NCBI GenBank assembly: GCA_013368315.1
Contig: JAACJM010000019.1
Span: 372,001-436,000, forward strand
DNA from: Tetrapyrgos nigripes
Lineage: Eukaryota > Basidiomycota > Agaricomycetes > Agaricales > Campanellaceae
Direction of reading: 5' to 3'
DNA length: 64,000 nt
A program made the translations under genes and the position numbers. The notes under the pieces were generated by a model. It worked only from the letters and a program-made list of their open reading frames with translations. It did no database searches and was not told the origin of the DNA. Positions 1 through 11,103 of this stretch are shown here, in pieces (within the stretch, counting starts at the first letter, position 1; every line of letters starts with the position of its first letter).

Positions 1-2297
1 GCGAGTGGATAAGAGGGTGCTGATTATGGGAGGATCAAATGGATTACAAGGATTCGGTGGTCGGAAGTTGGAAGAAAGAGTCAGACTCTCCGCCAAGGTA
101 AGTCTGCTCGTGGACTGTTCAAGAGCAGTCACTACCGAGTCGTCCTTGCGTGAGGCAACAAGCTTGAAGGGCACACGACGACTGTCCTCATCATTTTCAG
201 GAGCAGGTTCCTCTTCTACATTCCCCTCTTGCACAAACATCTCCTCGTCATCTGGATTTTCAGGAATATGTCGCAGATGAGCGCCGGGGGAACCTTGCAT
301 CGACCGAGTGGTAGTATACTCGAAGGTCCGTTCGGTTATTGGAGTCATGGGAGTGAAGTGTCCCAAGCGACCACCCAAAGGTACCTCCCGGTAGGAAGGT
401 TCATCGTCATACTCCTCCTGTTGCTGATATTCGTCCCCTGGAGGCAAATCACCCTCGTCCTCTAAGTCTCCTGGGATATCGTCGTCAAAGTCGTCACTGT
501 AATCTTCGCTCTGCTCCTCTTCATAACCTTCCGCCTGAGCAAGTGGTTTGGAACTGTCCGACTTCTGGGCCAAAGGTTCGGCAGAGATTTCGGCATCCTT
601 GAAGGGTGTGAACGTAGGTTTCGAATCCGTCAGCGGAGAGAAACCATTCAAGTCTTTGGGAACGAAAAGGCTATCAGCCTCAGAAGGTCGGCTAAAGACC
701 TTGAACGCTCTGGAGCCGTCGCCAAAAGGCGAAAACACAGCTTTGGGTTTGGGCGGGTCGTAATCTGGTGGGTTTTCAGTGACATCCTCGTTTCTGGGTT
801 CAGGGCTGAAAACTTTGGGAAAGCCTTTACTGTCGTTCTCTGTCGCTTTCTGACGAACAGTGGGAACTTCTTTCGCCGCGAACGCGGAACGTGCTGAGCG
901 GCTTGGACCTGCTTGATTCTGAGAATCAGGATCGACAAATGGAGCGAACTGTGTTTGAGCTTGATAAGAGTCGTTTTCGTTTTGGCGCGTGGTGGATACC
1001 TCTTTCACCGAGAAAGCAGAACGCTGTGCGGGGCCCGATTTCTTTTTGGCTTCAGAGTCAACGAACGGAGTGAACTATTTGAAGTCAAGAACTGAGCGAG
1101 ACTTTTCGAAGAGACAGAAACATACGGCACTTTGAGTGGGACGATTCTCCTTCTTCTTGACATTGGCATTCTCGTCAACAAACGGTTGGAATCCTAGGCA
1201 TCGTAGAATAAGACCAAGAAAGGGAGATGAAAGTGTACGGGACATACCTGACTCGTTCTCATTAACAGCAGTGATTGGTTTTTTCACTATTTGACTGGAA
1301 GAAGTGACTGCTTCGATTTCCTTGACTGGTGCATGTTTGCTGCCGAGACCCATCTTTAGCGTTTTCGTAGGTGAATTGTATAACCCGAAAACATCGTTCA
1401 AAGCTTCCCTGGTGTTGATAGTGACTGTCGGTTCGGCCCACAGACTCTTCCGTCTTGGCGCCACGGTGCGATTGGGGTCCATTGGATCATCACTCCGAGA
1501 CTCATCCTTTGAGGAGGATGACGATGAAGACGAGGCCGCAGAACCGCGACGGGCTGGAGGTTGGGGAGGAAGGATTGGCCACTTCTTTCGCAGAAGACCC
1601 ATGGATTTGGTTCTGGCCTCCTCTATACAATATTCACCGTTCTCTGGCGTGTATAATAGTGTCATGTCGAAATGTAGCTCCTCCTCTCGTTTTCCCGGTG
1701 GAAGCGGACTAAGCATGACGCTGTAGCGAGACTCGGCTGTGGAATGGGTGGAAGAAGATGAGGTTGGCTTGGAAGGGCGCTTTGAAGAAGTGGAGGCGGT
1801 ACGAGAGCGATATTCTTCATATCTAGACTTTAGTCTTTCCAAAGGTCGGGCCTGGTTTTCAATGCCTTTAAGATAGACCCAATTGGCCTCAGTTTGCCTG
1901 ATTGTAAAAATATGAGAAGCAAAAGGATGTTCCAGGATACGAAGACGCACTTTCCTCCCTTTTCCAGCACATTCGCGTACTCTTCATACAACAGAGCGTA
2001 CTGTTTCCCAATGCCGTGCTTGTACAGATAACCAAAGACTGATAGCGGTGAATATCCGCCCCAGTGTGCATATTGTATCCAAAGTTTCAGATATCGCAGA
2101 TCTGATGAATATCTCGCGTCTTTCTGAAAGGCTTTGGTGGCCTCTGTGAGCAGACGAGGCAGTTCAGAATTCGGATCATCGTTCTTGATTGTCCAATTGA
2201 CGAATTCGACATAGACCGCGAGAGGATCGTCCTCGTCTTGTATCGAGGCAATCCTGGACCTGTATGTGTCGTACTGCTTCTTGAGGTCCTGATCCAT
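1..2297 (-). CDS. BUB1/MAD3-family spindle assembly checkpoint protein (partial, 3' end outside window)
   Basis: The N-terminus carries the Mad3/BUB1 homology region 1: a TPR-like block with YVEFVNWTIKNDD, LRYLKLWIQYA and LYEEYANVLEKGGK, then TEANWVYLKGIENQARPLERL. This domain binds kinetochore KNL1 and helps form the mitotic checkpoint complex. The start at 2297 (MDQDLKKQYDTYR) is preferred over the in-frame ATG eight codons upstream because the family domain begins right there. There is no N-terminal KEN box, which argues against a classical Mad3. A KEN (KKKENRPTQ) does occur downstream, near 1150, followed by repeated FxPFVD motifs. The rest is acidic, Ser/Pro-rich linker running off the window edge at base 1. 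A C-terminal kinase domain would decide between BUB1, MAD3 and a combined MadBub protein, but it is not visible here. At least five introns are inferred. Confidence 0.88.
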
Positions 2298-2573
2298 GCT
2301 TGGGTTCTGTTCAAAGAGCACGTGACAAACGCGCCTTGTTTCCCGCGTTTATCACGTGGACGCTTGTCCTTTCAAGTTAAGTATTGCAGCCGTTATTAGC
2401 GTGTGGATCGGTGAACTCGTTGCGGGCCTCTCTAGAGGCCTCTTCAGCGTATTCATTCATCGAGAATGCGCGTGGCATGGCGAAAAGCGTAGACAAAAGG
2501 TGTCTTGTCTCAGTTCAGTGGACATGTGTGAGATGACGTCGACGGAGAACTTTCATTTAGGTAATCTAACACT

Positions 2574-5500
2574 TCAAAATTCCTCCACATTCCACAAATA
2601 ATAAGCCTTTCCACCGTCGCAGCCAGGGTCCTCCACGCAGCGAATGGTCATACGTCTAAAAGGCGTGTCCAAAGTGGCGGCGCAACCTGCAAAGAATTCT
2701 TGTGCATTTCCCGCGAAGGAATCAAACATATCAGAAAACCGAGCATGCGTGTCTCTGCCCTTCAAATCCATATGCTTGAGATCTCGCAGGAGTGGGCAGT
2801 CAGAACTTTGTCCCTAAGCGATGGAATACATTTGAGTGAACTTCTGGCGCGAAGGTGATCATACCTGATTGTATCTGTCACTCATCCTGACAGGCAATGT
2901 ATCGCCCTGGCTATCCCGGATAATGAGTTCCAGCTCATAGGCGAAACGGATTTGTTGCTGAGAGTCTTTACATCTTGAGCATAGTTTCTGCAGGCCTTGA
3001 ATCCTGTGCGGAGTTAGATATATGGTATCGACTCGGAGAAAACGCGACCTACTCTGAATCGCACCTGGTGCAAAAACGACGGAGGGCATCGAGTAACGAA
3101 TGAGGATATATATCGACTACTTTTGCAGAGAGAGAGGACGTATCGGGACATCGTCCCAAGGCTTTCATTCTCTTGATAGTGAAACCAGGAGAACGGGGGG
3201 TGTTGATTTGGCTTGGCTTGGAAGGGACTAGTTTGCCAGGGGCATACTTCTTCATCCATTCCGCTCTCCGTCTAGCAGAGCGCATATATGAGTAAAATTG
3301 GCAGCAAGTCTAAGCAAACAAGACTCACTCAAGCAAAGCTTTCAGATTCGTATCATAACTCGTATCCTCAACGTTCAGCTGTTGCACTTTGGCCTCCCGT
3401 AGCTTTCCTTCCAGATTGCCATCCAGACCCGACACCCTGACTCTAACATTTTCAATGGAGTAAAAACGGTTTGTTTCCAGGGTGCTAACAAGGTCAAGAG
3501 CTTTATCCGACATTTCAATGGCAAGCACAGATCTTTCCAAACCCTCAGGACACCAGTGTGGCTTCCATCCCGGGAAATCGTCGTTTTTCGTATAGTCCGT
3601 AACGTAGAGTAAATGGATATCGTTCCTATGACTCGCAAGGCGATACAACACCTAAACGGACGTTTGACATCAAAAATTGCGGGGGAAAATACTTATATAT
3701 ACTCACCTCGACAGTAATATCCGAATACTCATCATGTTTCGCGTCTTTCAAGAGTCGATGTTTGCGTGCGTTCCCAACGCGTCCAAACTCTTCGGCAATT
3801 TTCTGCACTACATTCTTCTTCGTCTGGAGTGCATCCCACCAGTCAGCCAAACGACGACAATAACCTGTCTCAGCTTGATTCGGTACATAGAATGGGGAAA
3901 ACGTCGACTGTTCCCAGGGAACATTGGCAGGAATTTTTCCATGATGAAAGGCATTCCGAGTAAAAGATAAAATGGCCCATTTACTCGTGTTCTCTGCTCC
4001 TGTGAGGCTCACATCGCCTACATCCTTCTTGTATACGTCCCCCTGAGAGATGAATAATATCAAAAAGGTTTGCCCGAATGGATTGCCGCAGTCAGACTTA
4101 CCCGAACATCAACCAGGATGATAACATCCCCTTCCTTCACCGGGGGCAGCCACTGCGTGAACTGAGGCGTAAAGCAGTTCACAGTGACTTGTTCTGGACT
4201 GCTAGGATCGGCGAGTCGGAAGGAACGGGCAAATTCTGCTCGAAATACTGTGAGCAATTGCTCGTCGAATTTCGATATAACGAAAAAAAGACATACTTCC
4301 ATTCCGGGTCTGTTTAATATCACGAGTAGAGACAACCACTCCTGCTACTCTGTACTGAATTCCGTGTTGTAGCTGATTCAGTGGGGTGTAGTGCCACTTT
4401 GAGGATAAAGTCAGCCAAGGATGAGGTAGATAGCCTGACAACGTACCCCTCCATAAGTTCCGCCGGCAATTATATTCAAACTCCAGTCAACGTTCTCAGT
4501 TTGGGTGGAAGTAGAAGTAGAGGCAACAAGACTGGAAGTGCTAGAACATGGCTGGTTGATACTTGAAGCGGTGCCGGTCAAGAGGTACTTGGCACATCGA
4601 TCTGCATCTTCCTTGGAGTCACTGACAGGAGGAATCTGATGAAACTCGCTAATTGTGGAGGAATGCGACGAAGGGGCAGCGCGAACTAGATGAGGTGGAA
4701 CCGTTCGACTCGACACACAGTCAGAATCCAAAACACGAGAAACGGACACACTTTTGCTTGAAGAACTAGCGGATGGAGGACCCAGCTGCAAAGTCTGTGG
4801 AACCTCACGGGTTGTAGCAGTGACAGAGGAGTCATTGTGAGTGATAGAAACAACATTTGAAGTCTCAGTAGCGGTGGAGTTCGGCGGCATAGAAGAAGCA
4901 TGATTCTCTGATTTACGCTCTTTCCTCTTCCTGTCTTTGTGCCGGTTTTTGCGTGATTTCGTTTGGGCCGGGCTAATATTAGAGGGTAACGGTACACTGA
5001 ATGCAGGTGCAAGGATTTGACGTTTTGAATGGGAGGAGTGGGGAAGATGGGGTGGTCCCAAAGTGGTGAACGAAGGTTCGCACCAGTCTTCAGCATGCAA
5101 ATCCAATTCTTGTTCCTCCGGTAGAACACCTTTGTAGGACATCAGCTACGAGTCAGCTTAGCTAGAAATCACTCACTACGAGTGTCAATGATATGATCCA
5201 CAGGCAGACCAGGTTGACTGCGTTTCGTGAATTTGAGAAGAGTACCACACGAGTAGGTGATGATAACGCTGTACTGCAAGCCTTCCAAGGTTGGGATTTT
5301 TTCCTTGATGGAAAATCCACGCATAGCCAAAAGAAATTCATCTTGAACGTCAAACTGTACCCCCAGGAGTCTCAAGGACTCTAGTGACTGGCCGACAAAA
5401 CGGACCTCAACTTTGGGCATGGTCCTAGAGTCCTCAATGACCTCTGCAAGCACCCTCATGTAAGTGGTATTCCATTTCATGTGCACTCTGCATGCGAGAT

Positions 5501-5648
5501 AGCCAGAATCGTCCTCCGCGTTCTGAACGACGTCTGAGAAGGAACGCCTGTTGCCTGGAAAACCGCGTCCAAACGACGCAACGAATGGAGAGTCAACGTT
5601 GATGCGTTTTGATTCGTGTTCTAGGATGTCAGGTGCGTGTCTCTTCAT
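2574..5648 (-). CDS. POT1: POT1, telomere single-strand DNA-binding protein
   Basis: This protein binds the G-rich telomeric 3' overhang through OB folds and shields chromosome ends as part of shelterin. The first OB fold shows the family signature YTPLNQLQHGIQYRVAGVVV (about 4400-4320), followed by the SFRLADPSSP and LPPVKEGDVIILVDVRV strands. The second OB-like part has DITVEVLYRLASHRNDIHLLYV-type sequence continuing into TDYTKNDDFPGW and LERSVLAIEM. The N-terminal part (MKRHAPDILEHESKR, from 5648) and a long Ser/Thr-rich linker with a basic KSRKNRHKDRKRKERK stretch precede the OB folds. The last exon ends YYLWNVEEF-stop at 2574. At least eight short introns are needed. The large disordered insert before OB1 makes the protein longer at its N-terminus than animal POT1. 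It lies head-to-tail behind BUB1/MAD3, 276 bases upstream of that gene's start. Confidence 0.85.
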
Positions 5649-5787
5649 GGATGATGGCAGTTTCGAGGCAAGAATCGGAAGTCGTATTTGACGCGTCTGG
5701 CCATGTGCCTCACTCAGGCTTGTGTGAAAAATTCTTTACGTCCAATATTTCACGAACTCGTTCCCGAGTCAAAAAATCATCCAAAAC

Positions 5788-5920
5788 AGTTAAGACTATA
5801 CTTACTGAAGAACTCGACCGATAATCCAACAGAAGGCATGTCTTTGACGCGAATGCGCCACTTTTTCTTGTGTCCGCATTGCAAGGGAGTCTCTCCCTCA
5901 GCTTCATTTTGAGTAGGCAT
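5788..5920 (-). other. Possible short upstream exon or small gene before POT1
   Basis: On the minus strand an ATG at 5920 opens MPTQNEAEGETPLQCGHK and then KKWRIRVKDMPSVGLS. A good donor (GTAAGT) follows the codons for VEFFS at about 5788. The phase after that donor does not join cleanly to the POT1 start at 5648 with the acceptors I tried. It may be a separate small gene, an upstream ORF, or an alternative first exon. No family was recognised. Confidence 0.2.
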
Positions 5921-6600
5921 TCTCGGCGTTCTCGATAGGCAGCAAGTAAACTTAAAGCTCCGATGACTTCTTTTGCAGGATTCTCAAATGGCTTCCACTG
6001 TTACAAATCCTTGGCCAGTCCCGTACATGCCTTCGCGCGTCCGTTGACTCTTTTTCTCGATCTAGAAGGATTTACTGACAGCTTGGATCCTCGGATTCAG
6101 CTTTCGGATCGGGATAGATTTATTGACCCTCGGATTCGAGACTTTGATCTACCATTCGGCTTTGTGCCACAGGCGCGCTTACCAAATTTAGTGAAGTTTT
6201 TTTTACTTGCCACAGTAATTCTGACATATTGAAATCCAATAAGACCCGATAGAAAGATTTATTATGCCAGACCACAAAAGCTACCTCGGAGACCTACATG
6301 AAGCATTTACTGGTGCTAGCGGGGCAAGCCACACCGAGGGAAGGCCAATTGTTCTCAGTAGGCAGGGTAGAGGCTTCTACCTCAGTGTAGCGCTAAACGC
6401 AACGCAGAGACCGAGTGAGGTGGGGTATACACGAACTTTACAATCCTACTTTTGTACTGTCTGTGTACTTCTTGAAATTGTATCTACGACTCGGAGCACG
6501 AAGGAACCGCCTGAAGGCTGAGTGTAGGTGAAGGGTTACTGGTGATCAGCGAAAGGCGAGGAAGTTTAGGGTTACATGGGTCGCCATCGAAAATCCAACG
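5921..6600. other. Intergenic stretch, no supported gene
   Basis: An open frame at 5963-6232 (plus strand) encodes Asp/Arg-rich sequence with a repeated DPRI motif (DPRIQLSDRDRFIDPRI). It has no recognisable domain or splice context. Nothing else stands out. Confidence 0.3.
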
Positions 6601-7020
6601 TTCTCGTATGCTAGAGTTGCATCTCAGCCTTTCGCAGAATCATGCTCTTACCATCGTCACGAAGCTTCCTTTCGACAGCAAAGTTGACAACGAACCCGAG
6701 CAAGACGGAGCAAAGATCTAGACGCCTCAGAGTTCTCGGTGCACATTCTTAACGATGGGAATCATATGCATCTCCGTCGGTGAAGCGCTTCTGCTGAACG
6801 AGAGGAACTTGCCTGTCAGAAGCAAACTTCCACTACTCAAACAGCTCGACATATGGGTTTGATGTCATGTTGACCTGACTGCTGATGATCATGCTGACAA
6901 AGCAATCTGGCTCAACAATGCCTTCCAGTGTCGATTTGAGCATCTCGAGCTGGAGGACATTGAGAAGACAACTCAAACTCATTGTTCCAGGAGGAGGACT
7001 TGTTTGGTACCTGGATGCTT
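6601..7020 (+). pseudogene. Decayed F-box/leucine-rich-repeat-like gene remnant
   Basis: Leucine-rich-repeat-like phrases appear in order but in different frames and with stops between them: RMLELHLSLSQNHALTIV (about 6606), RRLRVLGAHS (about 6718), LPLLKQLDIWV (about 6826) and FEHLELEDIEK (about 6935). The pattern resembles the C-terminal half of Agaricomycete F-box proteins, a large and fast-decaying family. No F-box itself is seen. Frame changes and in-frame stops argue for a pseudogene; unrecognised introns are the alternative explanation. Confidence 0.4.
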
Positions 7021-7728
7021 TGAATCAGTTTTACTTGGCTCTGAATAGTAATGCGGATTGGGGTCGGTACGTTCAAATCTCAGTTCACTTTTACAGACCG
7101 AGTACCTTACATCGCTTCGGTGAAACTATAGGATGGTAGCCTTAGCTAGTTTATGCACGGGTTGCATGACGATATCACTCTTCATATATGTGCTACTGAC
7201 ACCTTGGATAAGGGGAGTAGAACCTGATGTACGTGGCCATTTTCTACAAAGTCCCCCTAATACTCAATATCAGTGCAGTATCGGTCCTGGAGAGAATCCG
7301 GAATACTATCCTCTGTCATTCCTGTACGCGTCTGCTATGTATCTGAACTCATCCCTGTGCTGATACAGGCTCAGATGTTAACGACTTCCATTGTCCTTGG
7401 TTGGCCGCTGCTCATTGTGTCATTAAGTCAGTACACGAGTATTGGATATCTACAAAGCGTCGTGAGCGGTAAGAATAGCCTTTACTACTGTTCTTCTTAT
7501 TCTCAATAATGAATATCTCCCAGCCTCTGCCATATATGCCCTCACCTTTGGGATTCTCGGACTAATACCCGCACCAAAGGTTCGGAGAAGTTAGGAGACG
7601 ATTTATCGAGTGCTGGATAAATGAGGACTCTCGTGTATTTTTGTACTCTGTTCATAGCTGCGCAGATGACGTGAAATGAGATGATGCGTAGATTTTGCAT
7701 AGCCTGCAAATCCCTTTCTGTATCCACC
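7021..7728. other. Non-coding or unassigned stretch between F-box-like remnant and Gln-rich gene
   Basis: Several hydrophobic short frames occur on the plus strand (7133-7363 and 7273-7509), but no frame extends convincingly or matches a family. It could be further decayed sequence belonging to the preceding remnant. Confidence 0.3.
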
Positions 7729-8824
7729 ATGTACAACTCGCAAGTAAATAATCCTTTCGTTTCCGACCCAACGAATGCCCAGTCGCGCTATCCCGATATC
7801 CAATCCTCTAATTCCCCAGACCCCAATGCAGCTCAGTTTACTTCATGGCTACAACCTGGATCATCTTCGAGTGGTTTCCAAATGAATCAACCCGGGGTGT
7901 ACCAACAACAACCACAGCAGCAATACTCACCACCCCAACAACAATTCGGCAATGGCTTCGTCGGAGCCAATGGTTTCTCCAGTCCCCAATTAAGCGGTGG
8001 CACTGGATACCAACCCTCTAGTAATTTTGGACAGATGATGACGGGTTCAGTACATGGTGGCGCTTATGGCTATCTCAACGGACAGAACAACTCCATACCA
8101 CAACAACAGACGAGTTACAATCCTGCTCAGCAACAGCTACAGAGTCCCTCTTATGTCGCTGCACTCGATCCCTACTCCTCCATCGGACAAGGCTGGAATG
8201 GTTCTAACCAAGGCCAGGGCATGCAAAGCCCCACTAGTACCAATCCCGGCGCATCCGGTTTCCAATCTCCAACGACGACATCAACCTCCGTTACAGGTCA
8301 GCGGCATCCACGAGATTTCATCAGAACACACAAGGCAGAGATCGAGGCTTGGGATCAGTATGCTTGGAAGCAGATGTTGAGCTCATTTGATGAACTGAAG
8401 GAGGCATGGTCGGCGAGGAAAAAGGAGATAGATGGGAAGGTCGGGCAGTTACAGATGCAGATGCAATATAGCGGAGGAGGGTATTATGCTATGCAGTATC
8501 AGCAGGAGATTGCGCGTTTGCAAGGAGTGCGTACATATTTCTCGTTAATTCGTCCTTACTCGTCTGATATTCTCATACTTTTGATGAACGTCAGTTATCC
8601 AAGGAAGCTGATCAACACCACGGTATGTCCCTCCCGTCTATCTTTCTGATATCTGTCCTGTTGACCATTTGCTTCTCTCAGACTCAGTTACTGCCTCATC
8701 GTTTCAAATACACGAGGTCTTTCAGAATTATCGTCAGTCTGGAGATCAAGCCAGTAAACGGCGCGTAAGAGAAGCTTCCAATGCTGCTCTTCAGAATCTT
8801 CCAGATTGGCCTCCGGCAGTCTAG
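7729..8824 (+). CDS. Glutamine/serine-rich hypothetical protein with C-terminal coiled-coil-like domain
   Basis: No function is recognised. The start (CCACCATGT at 7729) lies in a good Kozak-like context. The first ~190 residues are low complexity, rich in Gln, Ser, Pro, Gly and Asn (VYQQQPQQQYSPPQQQ, FGNGF), and probably disordered. A charged, conserved-looking domain follows: HPRDFIRTHKAEIEAWDQY, then WKQMLSSFDELKEAWSARKK and a helical stretch YQQEIARLQG. Two introns (about 8527-8591 and 8619-8681) join this to an ending with SKRRVREASNAALQNLP and the stop at 8822. The Gln-rich plus charged-helix layout resembles transcription or trafficking adaptors, but that is only an impression. Confidence 0.7.
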
Positions 8825-8983
8825 TAACGTTTTCCAACATCTTCCATTTCGGATTACCAGTGGCATTACACCTTCTGTATCATAACGGACCTTCGTGTTT
8901 TATAAATACACATACAATCCAAATCTGGCTCCTTGAATAATTTACATTTGGGCAGTGATAAGGATACAGTCGTTGGCGTGTCA

Positions 8984-10888
8984 TCACGAACAAATGTTTG
9001 GGTAAAGCCTTGAGGTAGGATCTTGCGGTATCCACCCACCCTCCAGTCCTCGTTGATAGCTCCACTCGTCAGCGTTTTCAGCCTGCGTGAAGAAAAATGT
9101 TCAGACCACTTTCACAGCGAAAGAAGGCGGATTTGATTACCTTCCAAGCCCAGAATATCCATCCATTAATACGTTCTCCGATCTCGATTTGGACTTCCCA
9201 ATACCTACACGGAACAATAGGATCAGAATCAGACTCATGCTTGCATGCTAAGATGCTTGCCTTCGTAAAAAGGTCTTGTAATCGTTTGAAAACGTCGACA
9301 TATCTCCTGTGAAACCTTGACATGACCCCAACACTTGCGAACCCGGAGATATAGAGCCATCCCAACGAGCACCGACGCCTGAAGGATCACAAACCAATCA
9401 GCAAAGACATTCATTTTTCTAACTTGAGCAACAGCACCTCGACCATTCAACCACTTGGCGCAATCAGTAGGAGCGTTCGACCATTCTCCGATAATTGTCC
9501 AAATGTTGCTAGCAGCATACGAAACTAGATCGGGTATTTGAGAACATGCAAACTAGAAGACTTATCAGACGACAGGCTATGAGGAACTAACAATAGACTG
9601 ACTGAGATGTGTTCGTCATTGGAGCGAGATAGCTCAAGGTTGCTGAAGATTTGGTACATGTGCTGCAGAATTTTCGTCCAGGTCAAAACTGGCCTTTCCA
9701 CATGGCCACGAGAAGTGAACTACCTTGTCCATTATGACCCCCTGCCCATTGGGTGCCGTCAAGAAACCATCCCAATTCTAACCACTTCTGTCAGAAGGAA
9801 CTTCTTCCTTTATAAACGTAGACTCACATCCACACCAAGAAACGCATCTCCAATTCCAATCCGAATATCGTCTCCAACAGCGCCCCTCACTGCATCATAC
9901 GAATCCTGAAAATACTGCCTTGTCACATCTGCAAACGTCTCCGACCTAAACCCCGCTGGCTCGTTCAACAACTCTAGTACATCAATCATTCCTCCAATCT
10001 CTCGTGCAACAAACACCATGGTGTCGATAGTTCTCGAGACGTTTTGGGAACTTAATGCCCATTGCGGATTGTCTGTCCGCTGACCTGAATTATCATAGCC
10101 ATTCTGGCTTCCTGGCGCGCCATGCAAATCCACAATGACGTGGATATTATGCGTTGCTGCCCAATTTAAGGCCCTCAAGAGATAGGGCCATGCGCCAGGA
10201 ATATAGGGAGATACAGACGTGCTTTGGTTGGTATCGGAAGGTGTGAGAGGAACAGACCAGTATCCCAGCGGGATTCTTAGGAAAACTATTAGTGGCTTTT
10301 CGACAATGTCAAGTAAAGATATCCTCGCACCTAACATGATTCAGACCAGCCGCTGCTATTGCGGCAAAGTCGTCTTCTGTGATCCACTATATAGTTGTCA
10401 GTCATAATGTCAAAAGAGAACGTTGAAAATTCCACTCAACAGTGTCCCAGTGGTTCTGCAGCATCTTCAGGGTATCATTGGGATCCGTTCTCTGTCCCAG
10501 TGTAAATTCATCTACTATTGCGTCGTCATTAGTGTTCTCGAATATACTCGGGGTTATCCATGGCTCCAGAACAAACCAGCCACCTCTGAAAAAGGCATGC
10601 AGTGTCAGTAAGTACTTAAAGTCAATAAAGGAAACAAACTGACAAATTGACTCCTCTGATCTTCTCATTTGCGTAGTCAAAAGGCGTCCGAGAAGGTAAG
10701 GCACTAGTACTCGTTGCTGTACTTGGAGAACCTGATACAGACGCAGACGAGACGGTTGCAGTGGGTAGAGTCGAAGGGTTTGGGTTCATGCCTCCCAAAA
10801 GGTTATTGAGACGTAAACGACATTGCTGGTTCGCTTCTGTAGACGTGAAGAATAGCAGACAAAGAAGGACCAGAAATAGAAAGCCCAT
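8984..10888 (-). CDS. Secreted GH5 exo-beta-1,3-glucanase
   Basis: The enzyme hydrolyses beta-1,3-glucan, a main fungal wall polymer, and usually acts outside the cell or in the wall. It starts with a hydrophobic signal sequence (MGFLFLVLLCLLFFTSTEA) and a Ser/Thr-rich linker. The catalytic domain follows with GGWFVLEPWITPSIFENT, the substrate-pocket IPLGYWSV, HVIVDLHGAPGSQNGYDNSG, the acid/base Glu in LELLNEP, and the nucleophile Glu in IGEWSNAPTDCAKW (about 9490). NGWIFWAWK is the typical late motif. The last exon (after the intron ending near 9083) reads ENADEWSYQ, then GGWIPQDPTSRLYPNICS-stop at 8984, as in the exo-1,3-beta-glucanase subgroup. About ten introns are needed. Confidence 0.9.
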
Positions 10889-11103
10889 AGAAGTATGAGC
10901 GAAGCAAAAGAGTGTAATACACAGTCGCCAACAGGAACGGAAGCTCAGTCGGAAACAAAGGTCATGGTTGCCACGAGGTGGATAGAAGTAACAGTGACGC
11001 AGTGTACTCGGGTATAACGATAAATGATGGAAAGCTTGTATGTAAGTACTAGGAAGTATAGACGTATACCAAAGGTCCGAAAGATGAAGAATTACACCAC
11101 TAA

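Noticed and set aside
1304..1726. 140-codon plus-strand ORF opposite BUB1/MAD3
   Set aside because: Shadow of the minus-strand coding sequence; the low-complexity runs are the complement of Ser/Glu codons.
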